DNA of 37,031 nucleotides from an uncultured Clostridia bacterium (GCA_947307175.1 CAMZIK010000019.1:1-37031); one strand, 5' to 3'. Counted from the stretch's first letter, positions 16,658 to 25,542 are shown. Made by a program: numbers and translations. The notes: generated from the letters alone by a model not told the origin.

Positions 16658-18329
16658 ATGAAAAAGCGCTTATTGAGCCTGCTGACTGGTGCATTGATGC
16701 TGCTTTCGCTTGTCGCCTATGTCCCGTTTGATATAGGCGCAGCCGCACAGACAGAAAGCATCTCGGCAGCACAGCAGGAAGAACGAAGCCTTATCGAAAG
16801 AAGCGGGGCAGCGTTCGGTGAATGTATCGAGATGTCTGCCAGCGACTTTAAGCCGCCAAGCGTCCGCACAGAAAAGCTCAGTGTTAACGGTTCGATATGA
16901 TGAAGCAAATCAGAAATATTTTGACCTGTCCTATGTTGCTTCAAGCAAGAATACTTTTACCCTGACAGGACTGCAAGCAAATACTCAGTATAAATTCGTA
17001 CTGACTGCTTATAAGACAGTCGGCGGCGAGAAAGTGCTGAGTACCAGGGAAGTCTCCATCAAGGTAACTACCTCAAAGGCAGAGGAGCAGTTCACCAAGA
17101 AGGTCACAGGTGCAAAGGTTTCTGCAACTACCACCGATTCGGTAACCCTCAAATGGGATAATCCGACTTACGCAGCAGGCGTTGTGATAAGAAGATACAA
17201 CGAAACAACAGGCAAATATGATACTATCGCAAAGCTCGGTACTGATAAAACAAGCTATACCGATAAAGGACTCGATGCCGAAAAGGCCTATAAGTATGTG
17301 ATCTATACCTATAAGCTGAACGGTACGACCACTGTTCTCAGCGATGAGTATGTCAAGCTCAGTGCAAAGACCCAGCAGGCGCAGAAGCAGGCAGAGATTA
17401 TCAGATATGAGGGCAGCAACAGGTTCCTGACAGCTGTTGAGATCTCCAAGGCAAGCTTCCCAAGCGGCGCAAAAACAGTTGTCCTTGCATACGGTATGAA
17501 CTATGCAGACGCTCTCGCAGGCGTTTCTCTCGCCAAAGCCATGAATGCACCTATCCTGCTTACAAATCTCAAAGCGATCCCAAATGAAACACTTGCAGAG
17601 ATAAAACGCCTCGGTGCAAAGAATGTCATTATCCTTGGCGGCATTGGCGCAGTCAGCGCAGATGTCGAAAAGGTGCTAAAAAAGAGTGGACTTAAAACCG
17701 AGAGGATAGCAGGCGCAACAAGATTTGAAACAGCGACTAAGATCGCAGAAAGACTTCAGATCCTTAACGGCAAAAAGCCTCAGGAAGTTTTCTTCGTGTA
17801 TGCTTTCAATTCTGCCGATGCACTTTCTGTAAGCGCAGTAGCCGCAGTCAAGGGCGCACCAGTCATTTACTTGAAAACCATGGGCGACCTCGACGAAGCG
17901 ACCTCAGCTTACCTCAAGTCAATAAAAGGCAGAGTTAATAATGCTTATGTCATCGGCGGCGACGGCGTAATATCAAACGACATGATGAAGAAAGCTGGCA
18001 AGGCTCTGGGCGTAACAGCCAAAAGAGTTTTCGGCAAAGACAGATTTGAGACCTGCGTTGCTGTCAATACCAAATTCAAGAGCGTCCTGAACGGTGATAC
18101 CATCTGTGTTGCAACAGGAATGGATTTCCCTGACGCACTTGCAGGCGGTGTGTTCGCAGCGATGAACAAAGCACCGCTGTTCCTTGTCAACGGAAAGGCA
18201 AAGACCCTCAATCTCAGCGATTTGCAGGCAGCATATCTTAAAACAAAAGCTGCAAAGAAGATATGTGTCCTTGGTGGTACGGGCGCAGTTCCCGATTCAC
18301 ACGCCCTGACTATTGCCGATGCCGGATAA
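16658..18329 (+). pseudogene. Frameshifted surface protein: signal peptide, FN3-like domains, three cell wall binding repeat 2 domains
   Basis: The first 80 codons (16658-16900) encode a signal peptide and the beginning of a fibronectin-III-like domain, then hit TGA. From about 16893 the next frame continues with the rest of that domain (YDEANQKYFDL onward, to about 17070), a complete second FN3-like domain (about 17090-17385), then three cell wall binding repeat 2 (PF04122-type) units to 18329. Comparing the two FN3 domains, the first lacks roughly 15-20 residues (the B and C strands) exactly where the frame changes, so a small out-of-frame deletion is the simplest cause. CWB2 triplets anchor proteins to anionic wall polymers. 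If real, no exported full-length product is made; a sequencing error would not explain the missing strands. Confidence 0.8.
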
Positions 18330-18335
18330 GACATT

Positions 18336-18376
18336 AAAAAAATGCCCATGAGCTTTAACGCTTTTGGGCATTTTTT
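18336..18376 (+). terminator. Intrinsic terminator after the cell-wall-binding gene
   Basis: A-run and ATGCCCA pair with TGGGCAT and six T around a longer loop. The symmetrical A/T flanks could make it work on both strands. Confidence 0.8.
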
Positions 18377-18393
18377 GTTATAGTGTCTCTAGA

Positions 18394-18769
18394 ATAAATC
18401 AGAATTTATAGTTCTAATCAGACTTTGAAAACCTGTCATAATAACAGGTTTTTCGGTCAAGCCTTTTCTCGTAAAAAAGGCTTGCGGGTCAAGGGCAGCG
18501 CCCTTGCCGACGTCCGCAGACGGCGGAATACCTGAGCGTCAGGCGCACGGCAAAAGACGTGAACAACCGAACAGCAAGCTGTTCGCTCGAGAGGGAAAGC
18601 CCTGTAAGAGAGGGCTTTCCCTTGCCCCGTGGTAACGCCAGCCGCCTCAAGCCGCCTGCGTAAAGGCGGCTTGAACAACAGATGTCGAGTTCTTGTTTTT
18701 GGGGGCTTTCCGATCGCCCCCAAACCCCTTCGGACACACACTTGTTTAATAATATAAATTCTGATTTAT
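18394..18769. repeat. 376-bp hairpin-string element with perfect 17-bp terminal inverted repeats (copy B, complete)
   Basis: The ends are exact inverted copies: ATAAATCAGAATTTATA (18394-18410) and its complement (18753-18769). Inside lie about nine successive hairpins, including AACCTGT/ACAGGTT (18430-18451), AAGCC/GGCTT, CAAGGGC/GCCCTTG, GAACAGC/GCTGTTC, AGGGAAAGCCCT/AGGGCTTTCCCT (18593-18623), TCAAGCCGCC/GGCGGCTTGA and TGGGGGC/GCCCCCA. No credible gene is present. The right 164 bp recur at window positions 1-163. No target duplication is evident at the borders. The structure fits a non-autonomous mobile repeat (MITE-like). The last base supplies the final A of the purD stop codon. Confidence 0.8.
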
Positions 18770-20127
18770 CACTGTCTGAGGTAAACTCCGTTTTCCTCAA
18801 TGTATTCTTCCATATCCTCTTTGTATTCGAGGTCAAGCAGGTCGTAGTTGTCAAGCGCCTTGAGCGCACGCTGTCCGATGTCGCTGCGGTAGTGAACATC
18901 TACCCAGCTGATCTTCTTCACAGCCTCATAGCTCTTGTCCAGCGCACCCTGCAAAGTCAGCGCCGTGCAGGTAACACCAAGCACACGAACGCCGTTGTTG
19001 GTGAACTTGCCGTCACTGAGCTTCGTTCCTGCGTGGTAAACGAATGCACCTTCGACCTGACCGTTTTCGTCAAGTCCCGAGATCTCATAGCCTTTCTTGT
19101 AGCTTGTCGGGTAGCCGCCGCTTGCCATAACAACGCAGGTGCAGAAGCCCTCTTTCCAGCCGATCTTTACATCAGCAAGTTTATGCTCGTAAATAGCCTC
19201 AAATATCTCGCAGAGATCGCCGTCAAGCATCGGCAGAACGACCTGAGTTTCAGGGTCACCGAAACGGCAGTTGTATTCGATCACCTTAGGACCCTTCGGA
19301 GTCAGCATCAGTCCGAAATACAGACAGCCCTCAAAAGTGCGTCCCTCAGCGTTCATCGCATTCATCGTCGGCAGGAATATCTGCTCCATGCACTGCTTTG
19401 CAATGTCCTCTGTGTAGTACGGATTCGGAGCAACAGTGCCCATTCCGCCCGTGTTCAGTCCGAGATCGCAGTCCAGCGCCCTCTTGTGATCCATCGACGA
19501 GATCATCGGAACGATAGTCTTTCCGTCAGTGAACGAAAGCACCGATACCTCAGGACCTGTCAGGAACTCCTCAACTACGATAGTAGCGCTGCTCTTGCCG
19601 AATTTCAGCTCGTCTATCATCGAGTGTATAGCCTCAACAGCCTCAGCCTCGTTCTGTGCCAGGATAACGCCCTTGCCCAGAGCCAGACCGTCCGCCTTGA
19701 TAACAGCAGGGTAGCTGTTCTGCTTTTTCACATAAGCGATTGCCTCAGCGCTGTTGTCGAATACCTCGTACTTTGCAGTCGGGATATTGTATTTTTTCAT
19801 AAGCTCTTTTGAGAATACCTTGCTGCCCTCGATTATCGCAGCGTCCTTCTTAGGACCGAAAGTCTTGAACCCTTGAGCCTGTAAAGCGTCTACCATGCCA
19901 AGCACCAGCGGGTCGTCAGGAGCAACAGCCACCATGTCCACTTTCAGCTTCTTAGCCAGAGCCACAACGCCCTCAATGTCCGTCGCCGCAACGTCAAAGC
20001 ACTCAGCGTACTTTGAGATGCCGCCGTTTCCGGGCGTGCAGTAAAGCTTGCCAACTTTCTTTGATTCAGCCAGCTTCATAATTATTGCATGTTCACGGCC
20101 GCCGCCGCCAACAACGAGTATGTCCAT
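18769..20127 (-). CDS. purD: Phosphoribosylamine-glycine ligase
   Basis: A 452-residue ATP-grasp enzyme for step 2 of purine synthesis: phosphoribosylamine + glycine + ATP to GAR. The N-terminal motif is VVGGGGREHA at residues 5-14, the ATP-grasp core has KADGLALGKGV, the metal-binding segment is EYNCRFGDPETQ, and the C-terminal domain has GYPTSYKKG. After the usual C-terminus (RSDIGQRALKAL) there is an extra acidic tail of about 27 residues ending LRQ. The TGA stop uses its A from the abutting repeat element, whose next codon is TAA. It is the last gene of the minus-strand purine cluster, 24 bp after the transformylase. Confidence 0.96.
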   Translation of the reverse strand: MDILVVGGGGREHAIIMKLAESKKVGKLYCTPGNGGISKYAECFDVAATDIEGVVALAKKLKVDMVAVAPDDPLVLGMVDALQAQGFKTFGPKKDAAIIEGSKVFSKELMKKYNIPTAKYEVFDNSAEAIAYVKKQNSYPAVIKADGLALGKGVILAQNEAEAVEAIHSMIDELKFGKSSATIVVEEFLTGPEVSVLSFTDGKTIVPMISSMDHKRALDCDLGLNTGGMGTVAPNPYYTEDIAKQCMEQIFLPTMNAMNAEGRTFEGCLYFGLMLTPKGPKVIEYNCRFGDPETQVVLPMLDGDLCEIFEAIYEHKLADVKIGWKEGFCTCVVMASGGYPTSYKKGYEISGLDENGQVEGAFVYHAGTKLSDGKFTNNGVRVLGVTCTALTLQGALDKSYEAVKKISWVDVHYRSDIGQRALKALDNYDLLDLEYKEDMEEYIEENGVYLRQ

Positions 20128-20151
20128 ATTTTCTTCCTCCGTAAAAAAAAA

Positions 20152-21333
20152 TTAGTGGTGGAACAGTCTGATGCCCGTGAATGCCATAGCAATGTTGTAT
20201 TTGTTGCAGGTCATTATAACATGGTCGTCACGGATAGATCCGCCCGGCTCAGCAATGTAAGCAACGCCCGACTTCTTAGCTCTCTCGATGTTGTCGCCAA
20301 ATGGGAAGAAAGCGTCAGAACCAAGGCAAACGTCCTTGTTCTTAGCTATCCATTCTCTCTTTTCCTCAGCGGTCAGAACTTCTGGCTTTACCTTGAAAAG
20401 TGTCTGCCAAACGCCGTCAGCAAGTACATCGTCATGCTCATCGGAAATGTAAACGTCGATGGTGTTGTCTCTGTCAGGACGTCTGATGTCATCAACGAAC
20501 TGAAGTCCGAGTACCTTTGGATGCTGACGCAGCCACCAGATGTCAGCCTTGTTTCCAGCAAGTCTCGTGCAGTGTATCCTCGACTGCTGACCTGCGCCGA
20601 TACCGATAGCCTGTCCGTTCTTAACGTAGCAAACAGAGTTGGACTGTGTGTATTTCAGAGTGATGAGCGAGATAACAAGGTCTGTTTTCTTGTCGTCAGG
20701 AATGTCCTTGTTGTCTGTAACGATATTTGTGAGCATATCGTTGTCTATCTTCAGCTCGTTTCTGCCCTGCTCGAAGGTAACGCCGTAAACCTGCTTTCTC
20801 TCGATAGGAGCTGGAACATAGCTCTCGTCTATCTGAATGATGTTGTATGTGCCTTTTCTCTTTGATTTGAGAATCTCAAGAGCCTTGTCGGTGTAGGAAG
20901 GAGCGATGATACCGTCGGAAACCTCTCTCTTGATAAGGTTAGCCGTGCAGGCGTCGCACTCGTCCGAAAGAGCGATAAAGTCACCGTAAGATGACATTCT
21001 GTCAGCGCCTCTTGCCTTTGCGTAAGCGCAAGCCATAGGTGTCAGCTCGCCCAGATCGTCAACAAAGTATATCTTAGCCTCAGTCTCTGTAAGCGGAGTT
21101 CCCACAGCCGCACCTGCTGGGGAAACGTGCTTGAAAGAAGTCGCAGCGCAAAGCCCCGTAGCCTTTTTCAGCTCCTTTACCAGCTGCCAGCCGTTGAAAG
21201 CGTCCAGCAGATTGATGTAGCCCGGCTTGCCGTTAAGCACCGTGATAGGCAGCTCCTTTCCGTCCTCCATAAAGACCTTTGACGGCTTCTGATTAGGGTT
21301 GCAGCCGTACTTTAAAAGCATTTCGTTTGCCAT
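20152..21333 (-). CDS. purH: AICAR transformylase, stand-alone (PurH without the cyclohydrolase domain)
   Basis: A 393-residue protein matching only the AICAR formyltransferase half of bifunctional PurH (usually about 510-600 residues). It converts AICAR and 10-formyl-THF to FAICAR. Seen directly: SFKHVSPAGAA with the catalytic Lys-His pair, the LRYGxNP-like start LLKYGCNPNQKP, LKYTQSNSVCYVKNGQAIGIGAGQQSR and the end GGSIRDDHVI. The N-terminal MGS-like IMP cyclohydrolase domain is absent; that step is supplied by the separate PurO-type gene at 24590-25306. The purD gene follows after 24 bp and GH25 precedes by 16 bp. Confidence 0.95.
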   Translation of the reverse strand: MANEMLLKYGCNPNQKPSKVFMEDGKELPITVLNGKPGYINLLDAFNGWQLVKELKKATGLCAATSFKHVSPAGAAVGTPLTETEAKIYFVDDLGELTPMACAYAKARGADRMSSYGDFIALSDECDACTANLIKREVSDGIIAPSYTDKALEILKSKRKGTYNIIQIDESYVPAPIERKQVYGVTFEQGRNELKIDNDMLTNIVTDNKDIPDDKKTDLVISLITLKYTQSNSVCYVKNGQAIGIGAGQQSRIHCTRLAGNKADIWWLRQHPKVLGLQFVDDIRRPDRDNTIDVYISDEHDDVLADGVWQTLFKVKPEVLTAEEKREWIAKNKDVCLGSDAFFPFGDNIERAKKSGVAYIAEPGGSIRDDHVIMTCNKYNIAMAFTGIRLFHH

Positions 21334-21349
21334 TTTCCATTACCTCCGT

Positions 21350-22084
21350 TTATTTGATAGTGTAGTCTTTCATTTTTTCTTTATCTCCAAAGAACGCATC
21401 CATGTCGATGTGTTCTTCTTCGCCCTTATAGCCTTCGAGCCTTGCATCGTCGCTGTACTGCCAGAAGACCCAGTCTCCCACAAACAGCGGCTTGAAATAA
21501 ACATTTCTTATCCACAGCGGATAATCTGCAAGTTCGCTTTCTTTTATGTATTTGTCATAGCTTTTGCCTGTTGCATATATTATCGGCTTTACCCCGTAGT
21601 GTTCCTCCAGTGCTTTAGCCATATCCAGAACTTCGGGTACAACATCGCTGCTGTCTTTCGGAGACTTTTCATAATCCCCGTAAAACTCAAGGTCAATCAC
21701 AGGCGCAAGCATACCGCTTTTCTTTTCAACAGTCTTTATAAAATGCTCTGCCTGCTGCTTTCCGCTGCTGTCAAAGCTGAAAAAGTGGTAAGCACCGCAG
21801 ATAAGATCGGTCTTTAATGCATTTTCAAGGTTGTATTCAAACCTTTCGTCAATATGCTCGCTGCCTTCGGTCGCTTTGATGAAAGCAAAGTCTATGCCTT
21901 TTGAAGCAAGCACCTTCCAGTCTATCTCGCCCTGATAGCTTGAAACGTCAACGCCCTGCATCTCATAATTGCCGTAGAACATATCGTTCGGGTGCAGTAT
22001 CTTAAAGTAAACAAGACCGAGCAGCGCGGCACATATTACAATCAAGCAGGCAAATACTATAAGAATCTTTTTGCGTATACTCAT
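21350..22084 (-). CDS. Membrane-anchored GH25 muramidase
   Basis: A 244-residue protein with an N-terminal membrane anchor (residues 7-27) and a glycoside hydrolase 25 domain (about 43-230). GVDVSSYQGEIDW carries the first catalytic-site Asp, FAFIKATEG the second strand, and APVIDLEFYGDY the catalytic Asp/Glu pair. The end has VFWQYSDDARLEGYKG. GH25 enzymes cut the beta-1,4 bond between MurNAc and GlcNAc in peptidoglycan. No wall-binding repeats are attached, so activity should be restricted to wall near the membrane. It lies 3 bp after the LtaS-like gene and before the transformylase, apparently in the purine transcript. A growth-linked wall-remodelling role is inferred. Confidence 0.93.
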   Translation of the reverse strand: MSIRKKILIVFACLIVICAALLGLVYFKILHPNDMFYGNYEMQGVDVSSYQGEIDWKVLASKGIDFAFIKATEGSEHIDERFEYNLENALKTDLICGAYHFFSFDSSGKQQAEHFIKTVEKKSGMLAPVIDLEFYGDYEKSPKDSSDVVPEVLDMAKALEEHYGVKPIIYATGKSYDKYIKESELADYPLWIRNVYFKPLFVGDWVFWQYSDDARLEGYKGEEEHIDMDAFFGDKEKMKDYTIK

Positions 22085-22087
22085 TGA

Positions 22088-24103
22088 TCATTCCTTCCAG
22101 AACTCCGTGTTGAAGTATTCCGAGTTCTGCTGTATCTGCTCTGTGAACTCGTCTCTGCCCATTTCCTCGGCAAGTGTTTTTTTATCTGAGAACAGGTCGG
22201 TCCCCAGTCCCAGTCTGCCGCCTTTTATCTCTGCGCCCAGCGCCGAAAGGGTAGTGGGGAACATATCCATAGGCGAGAAAATTCGGTTCTTAGGGTTTTC
22301 AGGAGTCTTCTGCGCATTGATGAAGCAGTTGTACGGCGTCCTCTCGTAGCCGTCCTGTTCAAGCTCCATTCCCTCAGGAACGTGTTCTGCGATGTGATCT
22401 CCCGTGATGATTACCACCGTGTCCTCAAAGTAAGGCTTTGTCTTTAGCCAGTTTATAAAGCTTTCCACCTGCCTTGAAGTGCAGTTCACCGCCGAAGCGA
22501 ACCTGTTTCCGAGGCTGTTGTCGCAAAGCGGGCAGCGGTAGCCTTCCTCGAAGCTGTGCGTGTCCATAGTGTACATCGTCACCGCAAACGGCTTGTCACC
22601 CTTTGCAAGCTCATCTATCTTCTGCTTTGAGAATTCAAACATCTTTCTGTCCTCAAAGCCCCACATCTCAAAGTAGTCCTCTGGTATAAGCCCTTCCTCT
22701 TTTGCCTTGTTCAGATCGAAGACATTGCTGTCCCCGTATCTTCCGACATAGCTGTTGTAAGCCGCAAAGTTTGCGTCCGAGCCTTCAATGAAAAGCTGCT
22801 CGTAGCCGTTGTCGTGAAGCACATCTTCCAGCCTGCGCAGCGACGGCAGAAAGCTTTTCAGCTCGCCCATGTCGTTTCTCATCTTTCCCAGCGGAGTCAT
22901 CAGCACAACGCCTGAAGTCTGGGCGATAGTCGCTCCCATCGTGTAAGCTATGCTCGAAGTGCGTACTACCGAACCGCCGAGCTTGTCGGTGTTAGAAAAG
23001 TTCAGGTTGTCCTTTGCAAGCTTAGTAAGCTCAGGCATTATGTCCGAGTCCTGTATACCGCCGTTTTCAGGCGTCGTGTATGAGTTCTCAAATGATTCGA
23101 GATATATGTAAATAAGGTTTTTCTTCTTTTCGGGGAACACTATATTCTCAGCGCTTGGCGCAACATAGTGCTCCTCATAGATAGTCGATGTATGCAGCAG
23201 ATTGCTTATGTACGAGAATGTACTCGTCTCATAGAACAAAGCCGCTGCCGAAAATACGGGCAGAACTATCCATACCGTCAATCTTGCAGGCTTAGCTTTT
23301 GCCCTGAATTTTGTTTTTTTGTCCGGGCATCTGAATTCGATGCTGTCCGAGCGTGTCATTCTGATAAGCCTTACGCAAAGCACCGCCGCCGCAGCGACCG
23401 CCAGACACGCATATATCACGAGCTTTCTGGCCATGTCGGGAGAGTACCCGTCGTTAGCAAAACGTATCGTGAACAGTATCGCTTCGATGTCCATGCTCGG
23501 AAAGTGAAAATGCAGAAAAGTCGTCGCAGTCAGCATCAGAGCCGACAGACACATAAGTATGCACCCGACGATAAGTCCTATCTTCCTGCCGACACTCCTT
23601 TTCCCGTCCTTCTTTTCAGCGCTGAAAAACGGCTGTATCGACATAAGCAGCAGCCTGTACACCCTGAATATCACAAAGGGCTTGAACGGCTTTGCCGCAA
23701 GAAAGCTCATCAGCCTGTGCAGCACAAGCGCTCCCAGGCATATCCCTATCGGTATCAGCCAGATGACCAGCCACCTGATGTGCCTGTGCTGACCGTAATA
23801 AGTCTCGCTGCAAATGAAGTTTACCGAGCTGTCGTAGCCTGTGCTTGCAAAAATGTATATCCCCACGACCCTGTACAGCCAAAGCGGCGACCTTACAGGC
23901 GAAACGCAGGGCAGCCAGAAAGCCGTAAGGCTTAAAAACGGACACAGCGCATAGAATACCCCTTCAAAAATGCCGACATCGAGAAATGTCAGCAGAAGCT
24001 GCATTATCCTTGCCGTGACCGCAGCCGAAGCCGCAAGCGTAAATATTATATGACCCTTCGGGTTTTTCTTTATACAGCCTGCATATGCGGATAAAAGTCT
24101 CAT
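22088..24103 (-). CDS. LtaS/OpgB-like phosphoglycerol transferase (sulfatase fold)
   Basis: A 671-residue membrane enzyme with several N-terminal helices (up to about residue 300), then an extracytoplasmic sulfatase-fold domain. NLIYIYLESFENSY supplies the metal-site Glu, the segment SSIAYTMGATIAQTSG holds the likely nucleophile Thr, and VVIITGDHIAEH the metal-binding Asp/His near the end. LtaS enzymes build polyglycerolphosphate lipoteichoic acid from phosphatidylglycerol, and OpgB transfers phosphoglycerol to glucans; the Thr neighbourhood looks somewhat more OpgB-like. The long N-terminal membrane region has more helices than the five typical of LtaS (by eye). The ATG at 24103 is preceded by GGTGA. 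It is followed within 3 bp by the GH25 gene. Confidence 0.87.
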   Translation of the reverse strand: MRLLSAYAGCIKKNPKGHIIFTLAASAAVTARIMQLLLTFLDVGIFEGVFYALCPFLSLTAFWLPCVSPVRSPLWLYRVVGIYIFASTGYDSSVNFICSETYYGQHRHIRWLVIWLIPIGICLGALVLHRLMSFLAAKPFKPFVIFRVYRLLLMSIQPFFSAEKKDGKRSVGRKIGLIVGCILMCLSALMLTATTFLHFHFPSMDIEAILFTIRFANDGYSPDMARKLVIYACLAVAAAAVLCVRLIRMTRSDSIEFRCPDKKTKFRAKAKPARLTVWIVLPVFSAAALFYETSTFSYISNLLHTSTIYEEHYVAPSAENIVFPEKKKNLIYIYLESFENSYTTPENGGIQDSDIMPELTKLAKDNLNFSNTDKLGGSVVRTSSIAYTMGATIAQTSGVVLMTPLGKMRNDMGELKSFLPSLRRLEDVLHDNGYEQLFIEGSDANFAAYNSYVGRYGDSNVFDLNKAKEEGLIPEDYFEMWGFEDRKMFEFSKQKIDELAKGDKPFAVTMYTMDTHSFEEGYRCPLCDNSLGNRFASAVNCTSRQVESFINWLKTKPYFEDTVVIITGDHIAEHVPEGMELEQDGYERTPYNCFINAQKTPENPKNRIFSPMDMFPTTLSALGAEIKGGRLGLGTDLFSDKKTLAEEMGRDEFTEQIQQNSEYFNTEFWKE

Positions 24104-24137
24104 TCGTTGTCACCACTGTACATTTTTTTGTACAGTT

Positions 24138-24575
24138 TTACCCCTGTTCTTTTTTCTTTTTCCGTTTCAGCATAAGCTTTTTCGGTCTTATTTTTATCTT
24201 TCTTTTTTTCTTTTCTTTTGTCGGGATCGTCCTGATCTCGTCAACGTGAGTGAACACATTTTCGGGATTTACAAAGCCGTAATCGCTCTGAAGCTCTCTG
24301 CCCACATAGATGTGTACCTCCGTGCGCATGCCCTTGTATTCGTTTTTCACGCTTCCGTTGAGCGTAGCGATGACAAGCTCGCCCGTGTCCTTTATCGTAC
24401 CGATAAGAGTGACCTTTGTAGCGATAGGCAGTCTTCCCGTCTTGACAGCAGCTTCCTCGCCGTCAATGATGAGCCTTGTCCTGCCCTTGTTCACTATCCT
24501 TATCTCATGACCGTTGTAGTCGGTGCGCCACGCCTCATGGTCGCCCATTTTGTAAGCAAGTGTTTCGGTAGCCAT
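24138..24575 (-). CDS. Uncharacterised 145-residue protein with basic tail
   Basis: I do not recognise a family. Residues 1-105 look like a small mostly-beta domain: YNGHEIRIVNKGRTRLIIDG gives a beta-hairpin pattern, and ATKVTLIGTIKDTGELVIATLNG a second. Then comes a linker and a C-terminal tail from about residue 118 made mostly of Lys/Arg (KEKKKRKIKIRPKKL, ending KRKKKKEQG). There is no signal or membrane helix, so it is cytoplasmic and may bind nucleic acid, membrane or another anionic partner through the tail (inference). It lies 14 bp after the PurO-type gene and 34 bp before the LtaS-like gene, within the purine cluster, with GGAGG just before the start. Confidence 0.72.
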   Translation of the reverse strand: MATETLAYKMGDHEAWRTDYNGHEIRIVNKGRTRLIIDGEEAAVKTGRLPIATKVTLIGTIKDTGELVIATLNGSVKNEYKGMRTEVHIYVGRELQSDYGFVNPENVFTHVDEIRTIPTKEKKKRKIKIRPKKLMLKRKKKKEQG

Positions 24576-24589
24576 CTCAAACCTCCGTG

Positions 24590-25306
24590 TTATTTAGAGT
24601 ATTTGTTTACGACCTTTGTTGTTGCCTTTCCGCTTTCAATATCAATGAATCTTACAAACAGCGAAACCTTGTTGTCCTCGTTCAGAGCGTTCCACAGATC
24701 GTTTGTGAAAGCATCGATGTCGTTTGGTATCTCTATCTTTTCAGGTTCGCCCTCAAAGCTCGGCAGCGGGTTTCCGTCGCCCATGTATGTGTGGATAAAG
24801 TGACCCACGCCGTCCAGAGGCTTGGTGTAGGTGAAAGTAAATCTTTCAGCACAGTCAGGGTTTCCGTCTGCTGATTTGATGATGTTCATAGCATAGTTGT
24901 ATTCGCCGTTTCCAACGTGCATAATGCCTGAGATACGAGGAGTGTAGTTCGGAGCATCGTCCTCGTAGAGCCTTGTGCGCAGAGCCTGCTCAAAGGTCTG
25001 CTGCTTGTCCATAAGCTCATATATAGTGTCGGTCTGGTCGCCGTTAGTAACGATAGTCTTGTTTCCCAGAACTCTGACAGGGGAGTAGATGATAAGGTGC
25101 GGATCTGTCAGCTTGCTCGGATCGGCAGCCTCGGTCTTTATTCCGTCCTCAGTTTCGGTGAAAACTCTGTTTCTTGAGTTCACGCTTCTTCCCATGATGA
25201 AATAAGCCGTAACAGCGCTCTTTCCGTCAGCGCTCTTTCCGATGATTATTCCTCTTCCGGGGTAGCTGTTAGCCTTTAAAGCCTCATAAATGTCGATGGT
25301 TTTCAT
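24590..25306 (-). CDS. purO: IMP cyclohydrolase, PurO type
   Basis: A 238-residue protein resembling the archaeal-type IMP cyclohydrolase family (PF07826), which closes the ring of FAICAR to IMP, the last de novo step. Visible features: NSYPGRGIIIG near the start, AYFIMGRSVNSRNRVF (typical of the N-terminal-nucleophile-like fold of this family), THE run PRISGIMHVGNGEYNYAM, and GVGHFIHTYMGDGNPLPSFEG. This non-PurH enzyme complements the transformylase-only PurH in the same cluster. RBS AGGAGA precedes the ATG. The symbol follows the archaeal name; bacterial copies are often just called IMP cyclohydrolase. Confidence 0.88.
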   Translation of the reverse strand: MKTIDIYEALKANSYPGRGIIIGKSADGKSAVTAYFIMGRSVNSRNRVFTETEDGIKTEAADPSKLTDPHLIIYSPVRVLGNKTIVTNGDQTDTIYELMDKQQTFEQALRTRLYEDDAPNYTPRISGIMHVGNGEYNYAMNIIKSADGNPDCAERFTFTYTKPLDGVGHFIHTYMGDGNPLPSFEGEPEKIEIPNDIDAFTNDLWNALNEDNKVSLFVRFIDIESGKATTKVVNKYSK

Positions 25307-25344
25307 GGTATCTCTCCTTATAAGTTATTTTTCCGTTTTCTTCA

Positions 25345-25536
25345 TTATTTTCTTTTGCGCCAAAACATAAACAGACCTGTCATAAGAGCAAGGGTGCCTG
25401 GGAAGATAAGGTTTGCGCCTATACTGAACTCGAACTCACTGCTTGTGATGAATCTTGAATACAGATAGTCCAGAAGTGTGTAAACTCCAATGAATATCGC
25501 AATATAGGCTATAAGCATCAGTATCATTCTTGCCAC
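25345..25536 (-). CDS. Small two-helix membrane protein
   Basis: A 63-residue protein, MARMILMLIAYIAIFIGVYT onward, with two predicted membrane helices (about 4-24 and 43-58) joined by a short loop and ending WRKRK, which by the positive-inside rule places the C-terminus in the cytoplasm. No family recognised. It sits 6 bp after the GNAT gene and 38 bp before the PurO-type gene. The close spacing on both sides supports a real gene. Confidence 0.65.
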   Translation of the reverse strand: MARMILMLIAYIAIFIGVYTLLDYLYSRFITSSEFEFSIGANLIFPGTLALMTGLFMFWRKRK

Positions 25537-25542
25537 AGTCTA

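Noticed and set aside
18682-19812. 376-codon open frame on the plus strand opposite purD
   Set aside because: It lies antisense inside purD, begins in the repeat element, and has no domain pattern; its length is a by-product of codon use in purD.
20089-20865. 258-codon plus-strand frame over the transformylase
   Set aside because: Fully antisense to a confidently identified gene; residues are typical of a mirror frame (Val/Ser/Leu-rich without motifs).
23168-23935. 255-codon plus-strand frame over the LtaS-like gene
   Set aside because: Antisense shadow with a Arg/His/Gln/Pro-rich, non-protein-like composition.
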